Assembly (NCBI GenBank): GCA_015039465.1
Contig: MU130626.1
Span: forward strand, 214,147 to 278,146
Length of the DNA: 64,000 nt
DNA from: Phlegmacium glaucopus
Taxonomy: Eukaryota > Basidiomycota > Agaricomycetes > Agaricales > Cortinariaceae
Direction: 5' to 3'
This document shows, piece after piece, positions 11,031 through 23,199 of the stretch. How positions within the stretch are numbered: the first letter of the stretch is position 1; every line of letters starts with the position of its first letter. The notes under the pieces were generated by a model. The model had not been told where the DNA came from, did no database searches, and saw only the letters and a list, made by a program, of their open reading frames with translations. Position numbers and translations under genes: made by a program.

Positions 11031-14000
11031 CTAAAACTGACCACCAAAAAGGAAAGAGATTTTTATAACATTTAAGATGTTAACATTGAAACTATATTTG
11101 AGAGAGAAAAGATTGAGCAGTGAAATAAAATCATAAAATATAAGGACTATACATACTTCTAAAAGAAAAACCCCCCCTAACCCATACCCAAGGCATATTT
11201 TGGATTTGTAATAGCTGATGGATGTTGGGTTACAGAAAAGAGGTGGAACCCAGATCCTCTGAAGGTTTATAGTGTGGAGTATTGTGTCTTTGCATATGTA
11301 AAGGAAAGATGGCTCAATGGAGACATTGATATGACCATTAAAATGAGTGTGGATAAAAATACCATCAGGACTTGATGATATAACAGATAACTGATTGTTA
11401 ATAGATGAAGAAGTATGCTCTTTGAGCACTGCCTCACACTCTCCTGTGGCAGTATTCCAGATCCGTGCAGTATGATCATCAGATGCAGAGACAATATGCA
11501 TACTATCAGCAGAAAAGACAGCAGAGTAGACCCGATTTGAATGCCCTTTGAGCTCTGCCTCACACTCTCCTGTGGCTGTATTCCAGATCCGTGCAGTGTG
11601 ATCCCAAGATGTTGACACAATATGCATACCATCAGGAGAGAAGACAGCAGAGGTAACCCATTTTGAATGTCCTCTGAGCTCTGCCTCACACTCTCCTGTG
11701 GCTGTATTCCAGATACATGCAGTGTGATCATCAGATGTAGACACAATATGCATGCCATCAGGAGAGAAGTCAGCATATTTGACCCAATCTGAATGCCCTT
11801 TAAGCTCCGCCTCACACTTTCCTGTGGCTGTATTCCATATCCGTGCAGTGTGATCCCAGGAGGCAGATACAATATGCATGCCATCAGGAGAGAAGACAGC
11901 AGAGTTGACCCAATCTGAATGTCCTTTGAGCTCTGCCTCACACTCTCCTGTAACTGTATTCCAGATCCGTGCAGTGTGATCCCAAGATGCTGACACAATA
12001 TGCATACCATCAGGAGAGAAGACAGCAGAGTTGACCTGATCTGAATGTCCTTTGAGCTCTGCCTCACACTCTCCTGTGACTGTATTCCATATACGTACAA
12101 TGAAATCCCAAGAGGCAGACATAATATGCATACCATTAGGAGAGAAGACAGTGAAGTTGACCAAATTTGCCAGTGAATGTCCTTTGAGCTCTGCCTCACA
12201 CTCTCCTGTGGCTGTATTCCAGATCTGTGCAGTGTGATCCCAAGATGCAGACACAATATGCATACCATCAGGAGAGAAGACAGCAGAGTTAACCCAATTT
12301 GAATGTCCTTTAAGCACTGCTTCACAGTCTCCTGTGGCTGTATCCCAGATGCGTGCAGTGTTATCCCAAGATGCAGACACAATATGCATACCATCAGGAG
12401 AGAAGACAGCAGAGTAGACCCAATTTGAATGTCCTTTGAGCACTGCTTCACATTTTCCTGTGGCTGTATTCCAGATCCATGCGGTGTGATCTGAAGATGC
12501 AGACACAATATGCATGCCATCAGGAGAGAAGACAGCAGATTTGACCTGATTTGAATGTCCATTGAGCTCTGCCTTACATTCTCCTGTGGCCATATCCCAT
12601 ATCCATGCAGTGTGATCATCAGATGCAGACACAATATGCATGCCATCAGGAGAGAAGGCAGCAGAGTTGACCCGATTTGAATGCCCTTTGAGCTCTGCCT
12701 TACACTCTCCTGTGGCTGTATTCCATATTCGTGCAGTGTGATCATCAGATGCAGAGACAACATGCATACCATCAGGAGAGAAGACAGCAGATTTGACCTG
12801 ACTTGAATGTCCTTTGAGGACTGCCTCACACTCTCCTGTGGCTGTATTCCAGATCTGTGCAGTGTGATCTGAGGATGCAGAGACAATATGCATACCATCA
12901 GGAGAGAAGATGGCAGAGTTGACTGAGGACAAATGTCCTTTGAGCTCTGCCTCACACTCTCCTGTGGCTGTATTCCAGATCCGTGTAGTGTGATCTGAAG
13001 ATGCAGAGACAATATGCATACCATCAGGAGAAAAGACAGCAGATTTGACCCAATTTGAATGTCCTTTGAGCTCTGCTTCACACTCTCCTGTGGCTGTATT
13101 CCAGACATATGCAGTGTGATCATTAGATGAAGACACAATATGCATACCATCAGAAGAGAAGACAGCAGAGTTGACATCACCTGAATGTCTCAGAACTGCT
13201 TCAGACTGGCTCCATGCTTTTCTCCTTCCCCAGCAGAGCTTCCATGGACAGTCCATCCTACTTCCATATGTTTTCCAGATATCAGATTTTTCAGGCAGCC
13301 AAGCTAGGGCTGAAGGACAACCTTCAAGACTGGTATTTTTAATAAAATGAAAACTTTCTTTCAAAAACTGCTTTGCATCAATCACTGTTGCCAAGAAATT
13401 TTGGGTCTATTTTCTATTGTAAGTGCAATCCATCTGCAGCAACAAGATCACTTACATTTGCCCAATTTTCAAGTTTTTGCAATAAATGCATTGCAGTCTC
13501 CAATTTTCCTAAAATACTCAAACAATCCATCCATCGCAGAAGATGTCTTTGGAAGAAATGCTTCAATTCAACACATTCATTGTTGTTGTCTGCATAGGTA
13601 AAATGAATGGCCCAGCTACCACAAGCATATGCAAGAGCTTCAGAAATTTCTTCACATTTCCTCTCTGCCAAGTAAGATACCCTTTCTTTCTGAGACCATT
13701 CTTTCTCCATCAAGGACAGACACTGAAGTGCTAGATGGTTATGTGAAACAGCAGAGTCAAGATAATGTTTTGAGGAAAGACTGTGATTACTGATGAAATC
13801 ATAAAAGGAAGCATGGAGTACTGAGATCTGCTTAGCAGGGTATTGATGTGATGGGATATGTATCAATGAATGAAGGGAAGAAAGAGCTGCATCAACTTGT
13901 TCCATGGGTATTTGCATCAAAAGACTGATGGCAGGTATAGAAAGTGGATTATAGACATATACAACAGCTGTCAGAACCATGTCTATATTCCATGCCTCCC

Positions 14001-15688
14001 CAATATTTGCAGAGCCATAAGCAGCATCCAAGATTCTTTCATAAAGAAAATGTAGTGGTTGGGTTAGACCAGATGTGGTCTCCAATGTAAAATTGACCAC
14101 ATCTGAAAGGCGCTTAGGCATGCTAGAGCTGCCTCTCTGAGTGATATATTTGCAGACAGTTGCTGCATAAATGAACAAAGTACCAGACATCTTGACAAGG
14201 CTTTCAACTTCAGCCTGGGGTGGCCAATGATGCTTATTGTACTTATTTTTCTCACCAAGCAAGCAAGCTTTAATGTAAAGCTCAATATCAGCTTGCACAA
14301 TCTCCTTTTCAACCTCATGAAGGATGAAATTGGAATGATTCAAAGAACGATCAAAAGTCTCCATCACCACTATTTCTGGGCGACTAGTGATGAGGAACTT
14401 GACTGGAAGAGATTTACTATGCTTTAATATCACAGAAAGCAACTCAGCCACAAGGGACTGGTCAGAGCACTCATCCAGAGCATCAAGAACAATAACTGGG
14501 ACAGTATCCCTGTATGCCACAGTGAGTGGTCTAATGATGAAGTTGAGGAATTGTTTGCCAATCCTCCAAGATGAGCAGTCAGGATCAGCTTCTACTACAT
14601 CCAAGATAAGTTGGGACAAAGAGGGGTGATACTTGGCCAACTGAAAGGAGATAGTGGGGATGATACAACGGACATCACTGGTATCAATCCGGAGATGAGA
14701 AGCAAAAAAGGTACCACCAAGGGATTCCTTTCTATCAAGAATTTGACTGAATGAGTAAGCAATTGTTGTTTTGCCAGTTCCAGCCATCCCATTGAGCCAG
14801 TATACCTTTGTGGCCGTATTATCATTGGCCCACACTTGCAGTGTATCAAGGATTGCCTCGCGAGTGTTCTTTGTACATGCGTTGCGTGGAGTAGGAGATG
14901 CAGCGTTGTACTCTGCAAACTGAGCGCGAGGTAAGAGATTATCACGTAATGCACCCTATAAACTAGGTTTTAGCGATGATTGTCCCAGTCCGAAGACTAA
15001 ACACCCTCACTATGATTCGAGACCTAGATTGTTCGTTTCCATCAGGATTGGATGGTGCGTGCAAGTTGATCTAACACGATGATAGAACTGTCAGCACACA
15101 GATTGGTTTTTATGCAAATGGAATGCTTACAGTGTTGGCCATGTTGATTGTCGAGTGATGCAGCCTGAGGGTCATATCGTGAGCATCTTGTAAGACAGTC
15201 ACTGGACTCTGGGCGCTTGGAGTTATGCCCTAAATGAGCGTTGATTAGTGACGACGGTCGTGAGCGAAAACATGGACGCTGACCATGGGTGAAGTTTCTG
15301 GTGCTGAGCTTCTAACAGAAGTCGGTTGCCCGTGCACAGCAGGTATCGGTGCCGAAACAGGTACATGAATGGGAGGGGACACCGCTTCCATACTCGCAAC
15401 CGCTGTGGCAGGTGCGTGGCCGACGCCGACCACAGAGCCCATATTGAGTGGTAAATTACTTGAAAGTATGAGGATGTTAAGTAATAGTCGATAAACTGCC
15501 GACGACACGAACTCAGTTACTCACCTGGTTCCTGCTGCATCTGCATGATTATCAGGGCTTGAACCCACATCGATTGAGGATGGATTGGTCGGGCGCGACA
15601 GATTAAAAAGGGAAGTTAACTTCCCCTTGACAGATCGAGCAGCTTTGTCTATGGGATCTCTCTTAGACGGTCTTCTGCCCCACATCAT
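11031..15688 (-). CDS. NLR1: NACHT-WD40 STAND protein
   Basis: Predicted signal-transducing NTPase of the fungal NLR type: NACHT switch domain plus WD40 sensor. I splice five exons: 15688-15525, 15458-15284, 15229-15131, 14955-13456 and 13406-11031. All phases agree and give about 1437 residues. The start is ATG ATG at 15688 (MMWGRRPSKRD); the first ~145 residues match no domain I know. The fourth exon holds LPRAQFAEYNAAS, Walker A GMAGTGKTT and Walker B VIVLDALDEC. The last exon holds 14 WD40 repeats of 42 residues plus one degenerate unit, then a ~100-residue tail I do not recognise. The 49-nt last intron (GTAAGT...TAG) joins NACHT and WD40, so the in-frame stop before it is intronic. The 175-nt third intron is long for this locus and less certain. 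Such proteins are thought to act in non-self recognition and programmed cell death; that role is inferred from the family. Confidence 0.85.
11420..13195 (-). repeat. 14 tandem 126-bp WD40-coding repeats in NLR1
   Basis: Fourteen units with consensus SAVFSPDGMHIVSAS-x-DHTA, then IWNTATGECEA and LKGHS-x-x-V. One unit (about 12100-12190) is 2 residues longer and diverged (FTVFSPNGMHIMSASWDFIV). Most residues are identical between units. Differences concentrate at the residue before SAV, the one after SAS, the one between TA and IW, the E/V before LKGHS and the pair before the final V. Confidence 0.9.
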
Positions 15689-16600
15689 GATGATAGTCAA
15701 GAGCCGCGATGAGGCCTTGAGGCTGTACCAGTTTGCTTTTCCCACAATGTAGTCCTAAATATAGACATATCTACACTTTTCATGTGGTATTTACCAGCGC
15801 TCAACGAAGCAACGGTACTTAAAATCCATGAGACCAGCCAAGTTTTCAATAAACGCTTCGTGATAAAGCAAAAATGATTATCGAACCGTCAATTGGATAA
15901 ATGATGCCTCGATGGCATCCTAACTGTTACCCAATGGCATCTTTGAGTTGACGGGAAGGCCGACTCCATCAGCAGGTTTTCAACCACTGGCAAGTAACCC
16001 GAACTCAAAAGCAATGAGCATGATTGATGTAAGGAATACACTTACTGAAGGCTGAAGCAGTGGTAATGATTGCGGCATGTGCTCCACTGATCAGACCTTC
16101 GTAACTTTCTAAGGTTGACGACTGGTACAGTTTGGGTACAGTGTACAGGCGCAAAGATCGTAACTGCACCCGATAGGGATGCCACACAAAGATGCTCTTA
16201 CTCATTCTCAAGAGAGAAGGAAAGCTGACTTTCATGTCCTGGAATGAGCTTAGGAGCGAGGGTTGGGGTAGGCGTGGTGATTAGAGGGTACTATACTAAA
16301 CAACTTGAGTTGTTACTTGCCAAACATAACGTATACCGTACTACGGTATACGTATGGAGGGCAAGAGTGGACTGCTCTCTCGGCTGCGTTTGTTTGGTTG
16401 TGCCGGGTGATGGACTGATGTAGGATAAGTCCTGTTTAATATTTATAGTACAACAACGCTCTTCGTGTGTTCAACACATGAGATTGAGGTAGAACATACC
16501 AAATCAATATAATCCAAAGGGAGTAAACGTAAACTCATGGACCGCCTCTGCATGAATCATGATATGTCCTAAATCCTGATAAGACTCCGACTCATCATAA
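15689..16600. other. intergenic, no supported gene
   Basis: Upstream region of NLR1. It is CpG-normal, unlike the NLR1 3' half. A 76-codon minus-strand frame at 16005-16235 has no recognisable motif and no clear splice partners. Confidence 0.5.
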
Positions 16601-16609
16601 GAGACCACC

Positions 16610-17258
16610 GTTGGACGACATCGGCGAGGCGCTGGAAGCGTATTTCCACCTCGGGTTCAACGACAAGCAACTTGAGGCGTATCTCAGAGACCATTATGGT
16701 ACTGAGTCATATGAGTTGTGGTACGCGGCTTATTTTTATTCTGGTCGCGGTATTCTATAACTCCTGCTCAATGTGTCCCACAGTACGAAATTGATCAGGT
16801 GCTACAGGAAGGAATTAGGGCTCTTGAGCACCCGCCAGCAGAAGCACACTTCAGAATCCATTGCTAGTGCCATCGCCGAGAATTATGATATGTTTCTGAG
16901 TCATGGAGCGTGGAGGGAGACCATTCGCAAGGAACTTGCAATGCGATATGGCATTCGAGCAACACAGTAAGTTCGACCAATGATTTTTCTATACAATGGT
17001 GTTCACATGTGCTTGAAGTGCCGTGGTTTTGCGACATCTTCATGAGACAGAGCCCGATGCCGTGAAGGCACGCCATGTACACTGTTTCCATGCTGCTGGA
17101 GTCAACGACATCTGGGTTCAAGACCAGCACGATAAGTGGGACCTCGGCTCGGCCTCTGGCTGCACAACAATGACCCATTTACGGGATACAACAAGTTTCT
17201 TGCGTGGCCTATTATCAGATTGGGACGCAGTTTTGAGCCTCTTTTCGTTGTCACTTGA
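16610..17258 (+). pseudogene. integrase-core-like gene remnant
   Basis: Spliced by two plausible introns (16724-16783 and 16970-17021), it reads LDDIGEALEAYFHLGF, GLLSTRQQKHTSESI, VLRHLHETEPDAV and HAAGVNDIWVQDQHDKW. This resembles the integrase-core proteins common in Agaricomycetes, with an AAGVND-W--DQHDKW core. No in-frame ATG is found at the 5' end. Just after DQHDKW (17139) the homologous frame shifts: GLWLHNNDPFTGYNKF continues in another frame and ends at a TGA at 17256-17258, far short of a complete catalytic core. I read it as a truncated, frameshifted copy. The exact family is uncertain. Confidence 0.6.
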
Positions 17259-17502
17259 CATCTCTTGACATACGATTTTCGCCGTTCGGTACCCACACGT
17301 ACTCAACTTTCGGCGTTTTCGGTGGCTGACGGGAATCCAGCAACCTATTCCCACATGGTGACAAACGGTGACTTTCTGGAAAACAGGCCAAAATTAGCTA
17401 TGTGATGGAGTACGATACGCAGCTGTCATGGAACCTCCTATATGAACATCGGTTTCGTTCCAAATGTAATTCATAACCCCTCAACTTTGCATTTACCTAA
17501 CA

Positions 17503-19888
17503 TCATGTCTCTTTCACGCCACAGTGAGCACTACAGCGAGCTTTTATCGCGATGTTCCCTAACGAATGACCTTAATCCCAGTCGACGCCCAGAGTATCAT
17601 CGAACAATCCAAAGATCACATCCACAAGAAGCATTCTAGTCACGGCGCCCGACGAACCGTGCACCAGTCTTGGAGTCGTGACGAAGATGCCGCAGGCACC
17701 CCTAAATACACCATGCCCAAGGTCGGTATTTCATCAAAGGCAGCTTATCAACTCCTCCACGACGAAAGCGCTCTCGATGGCAATCCATTGCTGAACCTCG
17801 CATCGTGAGTTATGACATTCATCTCCTACATCATTTAATATCAATACTTCACACAATAGTTTCGTCCATACATGGATGCCACCTGAAGCTGATAAACTTA
17901 TCATGGAAAATATGAACAAGAATATCGTCGATTTAGATGAATACCCTGCTGCGTCCGTCATTCATAATCGCTGCATATCTATGAGTGCGTTCGACTTGAA
18001 ATCTATTTTTGAACTTGGATATCTCACGACCATCCTATAGTTGCTGATCTTTGGAAAGCTCCTAAGGAAGGAAAAGTAATCGGCACGGCCACTGCTGGGT
18101 CCTCAGAGGCCATCATGCTCGGTGGACTTGCGATGAAGAAAAGGTGGCAAGAAGCAAGAAAAGCCGCCGGAAAGGACTACTATCATCCCAACATCATCTT
18201 TGGTTCAAATGCTCAAGTTGCCCTCGAAAAATTTGCTCGGTAAGCCATGCTTGGGCTTATTATCATTCATTCTGATTGTCATCTTATCTACTACTAGCTA
18301 TTTTGACGTTGAAACGCGTCTGGTTCCCGTCAAAGCATCTAATGGATTTATCATGGATCCCCATGATGCTATTCCATTTATAGACGAGAACACTATCGGA
18401 ATAATCGTTATCTTGGGGAGCACATATACTGGTCACTTCGAAAATGTCCAACTGATGAGCAATCTCTGTGCGCATACACTCTCGATCGCCTCGTGGCCTT
18501 ATATACTAACAACGTCTATCATCAACCAGTGGACGACCTGCAGGAACGCACTGGTCTTAACATTCCCATACATGTTGATGGGGCTTCAGGGGCTTTCATC
18601 GCACCCTTCGCATATCCTCATCTGAAATGGAGCTTCGAAGTTCCCCGAGTAGTTTCCATCAACACCTCTGGTCACAAGTTTGGTCTGGTTTATGCTGGTC
18701 TGGGATGGGTGCTGTGGAGAGACGAGAGTTATTTGCACAAAGACCTCATTTTCGAGCTTCGTATGTATTTAAGACCTTCATCTGTTTATCCATTCCTGTC
18801 TGACTTTGCAAATCGTTCTAGACTACCTTGGCAGCACAGAGTATACATTCACCCTGTTAGTTAGCTTATTTCTTCATTCATGGCTTGTCTCTTTTTAACT
18901 CTCTGGTTTATCAGGAATTTCTCCAAACCTGCTGCTCCGGTTTTCGCCCAGATGTTCAACTTTTTGAATCTTGGGTTTGAAGGATACAAGAAAATTGCTT
19001 ATAAGGATTTACGTAACGCTCGCTTGTTATCACGGGCGTTGGAAAACACATACTTCACTGTACGTATTTGTGATCTGTCCTCACAGCCATGTTTTTTTAA
19101 ATCATCTAATCATTGCTGAAACAGGTTTTAAGTGATGTCCATCACCCAATCGACACTGCTAACTCAAATGATATCGACAACCCAGAGCATTATGAAGCCG
19201 GTCTTCCTGTTGTCGCCTTCAAGTACGTTTATTGAAGGTCAGTATTTATGTAATATATCTAAACGAAATCTCTAGGTTATCAGACGAGTACATGAAAGAG
19301 AATCCTCATGTCAAGCAAGTTTGGATACAGGTACGTGTCTGCACAGTTATGGTTAGGTTCATAGTCTCATGATGTCTGCGCAGACAATGCTCAAAACAAA
19401 AGGCTGGATCGTCCCCAACTACAATGTATAGTAATTGCTTAACACTACAGTCATCATTTTTTCAAAAAATCCACTGTTCCACAGGCCCCACTTGGCGCAG
19501 AAGACGTCGAAATCCTCCGCGTCGTTGGTCAGACTTTCACTGTTAACTGCAACCCAAAGACGTTTCTGATATCTCAATAAACTTAGTTCGGGAGACACTT
19601 AGCGAGGATCTAATCGAACGATTCATCATCGACATTCTAGAGATCACTGAACAACTTACAAGTAAGCCTATAAAAAAAAAAATCGTAATCAAAAAACTCG
19701 TCACTAATTTATGCTCTCATTTTTTCTTATCGTTAAAAGCTACAGATGGTAGCCTCATGTTGACTTCAAACTCTGCTCAAGGCATTTACCATCCAGATCA
19801 TGAACACGGTCGTCCTGAGAAAGAGAACTTTGGTGAAGGCAATATCGAAGGTGGACAGGAGCAATCTGGATTTTCTCGTCAATGCTAA
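17503..19888 (+). CDS. GAD: glutamate decarboxylase (PLP-dependent)
   Basis: Catalyses L-glutamate to 4-aminobutyrate plus CO2, the entry step of the GABA shunt, in the cytosol. I splice 14 exons into about 530 residues without a stop. The first exon is only MSLSRH plus one base (intron GTGAGC...CCAG). Family signatures in order: [74 protein letters not shown] and the PLP-lysine motif [10 protein letters not shown] (around residue 290), then IVPNY, EILRVVVRETLSE and a C-terminus ending SGFSRQC. One donor is GTATAG (after PNYN), less usual but phase-consistent. It converges with the MFS gene, 212 bp between stop codons. Nothing suggests inactivation. Confidence 0.92.
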
Positions 19889-20100
19889 GTTAAAAGTTGC
19901 TGCCCATGCACAAATTGAAACCGGTCTCCGCGTTAAAGTTTGGAACGTCTGATTTAGTTGCGAATTACGGACCACCAACGCAGGAACAGTAAACAAACCC
20001 TTTGTAATAAATAGTAGCTTAGGAAAAGAAAGAAAAGATTAGGGGCTGTGTTGCTCTTTCTCATTTGACAGAGAATCGAGTCTGAATAAACCAAACCTAG

Positions 20101-22809
20101 TTAGATATGTAGTTTAGCCCCAAAATAATCCTGACTTACACGTAGATATCGACCTTTCCATTGGAGCACTGGAACTATCAAGAGGAAAAGGCCAACAACG
20201 ATGCTGTCAACAACGTCAGTCGTAGAGGAAAATGCCTCGTTGATTGATGGAGTGAGCTCACGCGGCTTCGCATCCCAAAGTCTGCAACGCTCCATGTTTC
20301 TCTGCCCAAGGTACTTGGAAAAAAGCAACGCTGAACCCTAGAATATAAAGTGTTGATAAGCCCCCCCAATCAACATTTACAGAGACCCAAACTCGCCTCC
20401 TAGCGTTCTGCAGAGGTTTAGCAAGCCACTGATTTCTCCCTGTAAAGCGCATCGAAACCCACGATTAAGAAACAATAGATCGCGATAATGAGCAGTCCTA
20501 TTGAACGAACCTGTTGACGGGGAAAGCAATCATTACAGTAGGCATCTTGTGGCATTGTTATCTCATCGTCTTGGGAGAGTGAAGCAGGAAGTGGACCTAC
20601 AAATAGCCACAGTAGTAACCAATACTGCGGTTTGTGCGATACCCCAACCAATGATAACTGCTGCTATATTGAGATGGTTTTCTAATGCTGCGCCAAGAAT
20701 GACGAATCCGATTGCATATAGCAGGACACCAACGTAGCATGTCCTTGAAAGTCAAACTTTTAGCTTTTTATCAAATAGAAGATAGTAGACTCGAGATGTT
20801 CCCACCATAATCGTGCTTCAGCTTCGAAAACGCCATGATTTCGTTTGATTTCTTGATTCATGACCCAATCGTTCAAGTACCGTCCCATAAGTTCCCCAAT
20901 GATTACAGCAACCTTTTTGCCAGTTAATTAATATTTGATTATTTCTCCCCGAGACCATTAAATTACAAACCACAGGTGTTGCATATATTCCAGAAACGAT
21001 TGTCGGACCGAGCCCAAATCCGAAAGGGGGAGGCCTTTGTAGGAAGATTGTATTTGTGACCTTCCATCTCCCAATGAGATCACAATTTTTTTTGGTCTTT
21101 ATATAACTTGGAGGGCTCACGTTTATTCCGATTCCAAAGCCAAAAACCGCTGCCTTGGAGCGTTGTTGGAGTGTAAATCAATAAAAATTGTTTGTGAAAT
21201 ACGACGTACTTCCAATACAAGGATAGAGAACAAGTGGGGGCGCCAAACCACGTTCAGAGGGGCAATCAATACCTCTGTCCAGGTAGGATCTTTTCTGGCT
21301 GATTGAAAGCCAGTTATTCCAATCAATGACTTGATTCGATTTCTTAATCCAGTTTGTTTGACAGATACTACTTTTCCTTCATGTCGAAGATACATTCTTG
21401 GGGGATAGGCGTTATCAAATGAAACTGAGCGAAGAAGGAATTTGCATACGACTCTTCCATAAATAAGACGATTAGGATGAACACCAGCAGAGTGTATAGG
21501 GTGCCAATCCCGTATGCCCATCTCCAAGTCGTTCGAGCGACCAGAAATCCAAAGACGAAGGGTGAGAGGTGAGGCGCTAAGACAACACCCATAGTCCAGA
21601 TATTAATCTAGGACATGAATTGGCATGAATGTCGAGTAATTCTTGAAAAAGAAACATCGGCGTACCATCCTGGCTTGCAAATGAAATGGATACAGATCGA
21701 TGATGGTATATAGGCCCTAAATTGTACCACCTACGTCAGTCTTTGAAAATTTATCATGTTTAGATCTTACGGTAACTTGGGGACAGGTGCTGGAGTTGTT
21801 CGCCAATAAGTCATTATACGCTCTGCGATCCTTGGTATCACACGCACCTGAAGAAAGCAGTGAGGCACCGCATTGCTATATCCAGGTATCGAATCAGAGC
21901 GCCCCGAAGAGGGTAAAATGATATATACCAGCAAATACTTTCAGAGTAGGCGCAAATGTAGCGCCGACCATGAACGCTAATGCCAAGAGCTAATCTGTAC
22001 GTAAGTAAATAAGAACGCATTAAAACTCGACGAACTTTACCTGCGTCCAGAACAGGGTTGCCAGCCGTCCATATCGCCTCATTAACATGACGAAAAAGAT
22101 CCCTCCCCATCCTATGCAACAGCATAGTGAGGAAGCATAGTGAGGATGGAACAAAGTCAACCATGGGAATATATTGGAAGCCTACCGATGAGGAAGATGC
22201 TCCAGCTACATGAGGATCACTATGACATGTAAAGATAATATAGACATCTTTCCTCACTTTGAAGTCAAATTGATGATTTCTGCCGACGAAGTATGGTACT
22301 GAGTAGCCAATGCGAAAACACATGCAATCCCTAAGAACAGGTTGTGAAGGTGCATACACTTCTAGTGGGACAATGGAGGGTTTCAAACCAATTCCAGAGT
22401 TGAAATCGGGCACGATTGCCGCTAGCACCATTATGAAAATTTGAAAACCTTTTTTTCTCTCGCTCCACTGGGTAATTTTAGCAGAGTAATTGAGAAGAAG
22501 AAAAGGATAGACGGACATTTTGGGGATCTTCCGGATCGTCAGAAGGTTGGGGCCACAACACAAGAAGGCCATCTTTCGTCAACTTCAACTTGGATGCTAA
22601 TTCGTCCCCAAATTCTTCCCGAGCCTCTCTTAAAGAGGGCGTAGGTATCAGATGGAGAAGATTGTGACAGCCATAAAGACTCACGCAGGATCGAGGACAA
22701 GGCGACCAGCTCGTTGTTCATGAATCGAGAAGATATCGATGACAGGCTTATCGTTGTCGATAGGGCTCGCAGCAGACAAAGCCTCTTTGTTCAATGTGTT
22801 CACAGACAT
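20101..22809 (-). CDS. MFS transporter (12-TM-type, drug/solute permease-like)
   Basis: Predicted plasma-membrane major-facilitator permease; the substrate cannot be read from sequence. Splicing about 14 introns gives roughly 510 uninterrupted residues. The N-terminus is MSVNTLNKEALSAASP; the cytosolic part contains IHEQRAGRLVLDPAEAREEF and WPQPSDDPEDPQN, followed by WSERKKGFQIF and the first membrane segment. Later landmarks: GWGGIFFVMLMRRYGR, AMRCLTAFF, LYPFHLQARM, GFLVARTTWRWAYGIG, YCNDCFPRQQGEISGLLN and VPVLQWKGRYLRV. Single-frame translations look broken, but all junctions resolve. The intron before LLALAFMVG needs the AG of AGATTAG. The intron after NLCRTLGG starts with GC (GCGAGT) instead of GT. 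Fungal relatives include DHA1-type and organic-anion permeases. Confidence 0.87.
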
Positions 22810-23199
22810 GAACGTCGTTTGGAGTCGCCGAAAATAGTGTGTAACATCAAGAAAGATAGCAGTATTAGGCCAGCGGGGATATAAGTAAGCGAAATGCTTG
22901 GGAAGTGATAGAAGCTTTACCATTGATTTAGAAAGACCATTTTTGGAACGAAAAGGCACACCTGTCAGTATAGCTAGTTACATGAGATTTCGTTCCATGT
23001 CTTTCGTGCAGATTTCTTTCGTAGAATAATCCCAAGTGGTTGTCGATTCACCGAAGGATGACATATAAAGGTCACGGTATAACCAAATTGGACATACAGT
23101 GCAGGTAAGAAAAAAATCAGGTCAACTTTGACCAAAATGGCCAGTTTACACACCCATGGGGAAATCTCACTTCCTGTCGTCGTCACGATGACTTATCTA

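Noticed and set aside
11267..13180. 637-codon open frame parallel to the NLR1 WD40 exon
   Set aside because: It is the +1 shadow of the 126-bp repeat array (126 is a multiple of three, so shadow frames stay open); the WD40 frame has the conserved GH, D and W residues.
13407..13455. Stop codon between NACHT and WD40 frames suggesting that NLR1 is broken
   Set aside because: A 49-nt GTAAGT...TAG intron removes it and keeps phase 0 on both sides.
21960..22050. Apparent frameshift in the MFS gene before ALAFMVGATF
   Set aside because: Using the later acceptor (AGATTAG) restores TQ-LLALAFMVG in frame.
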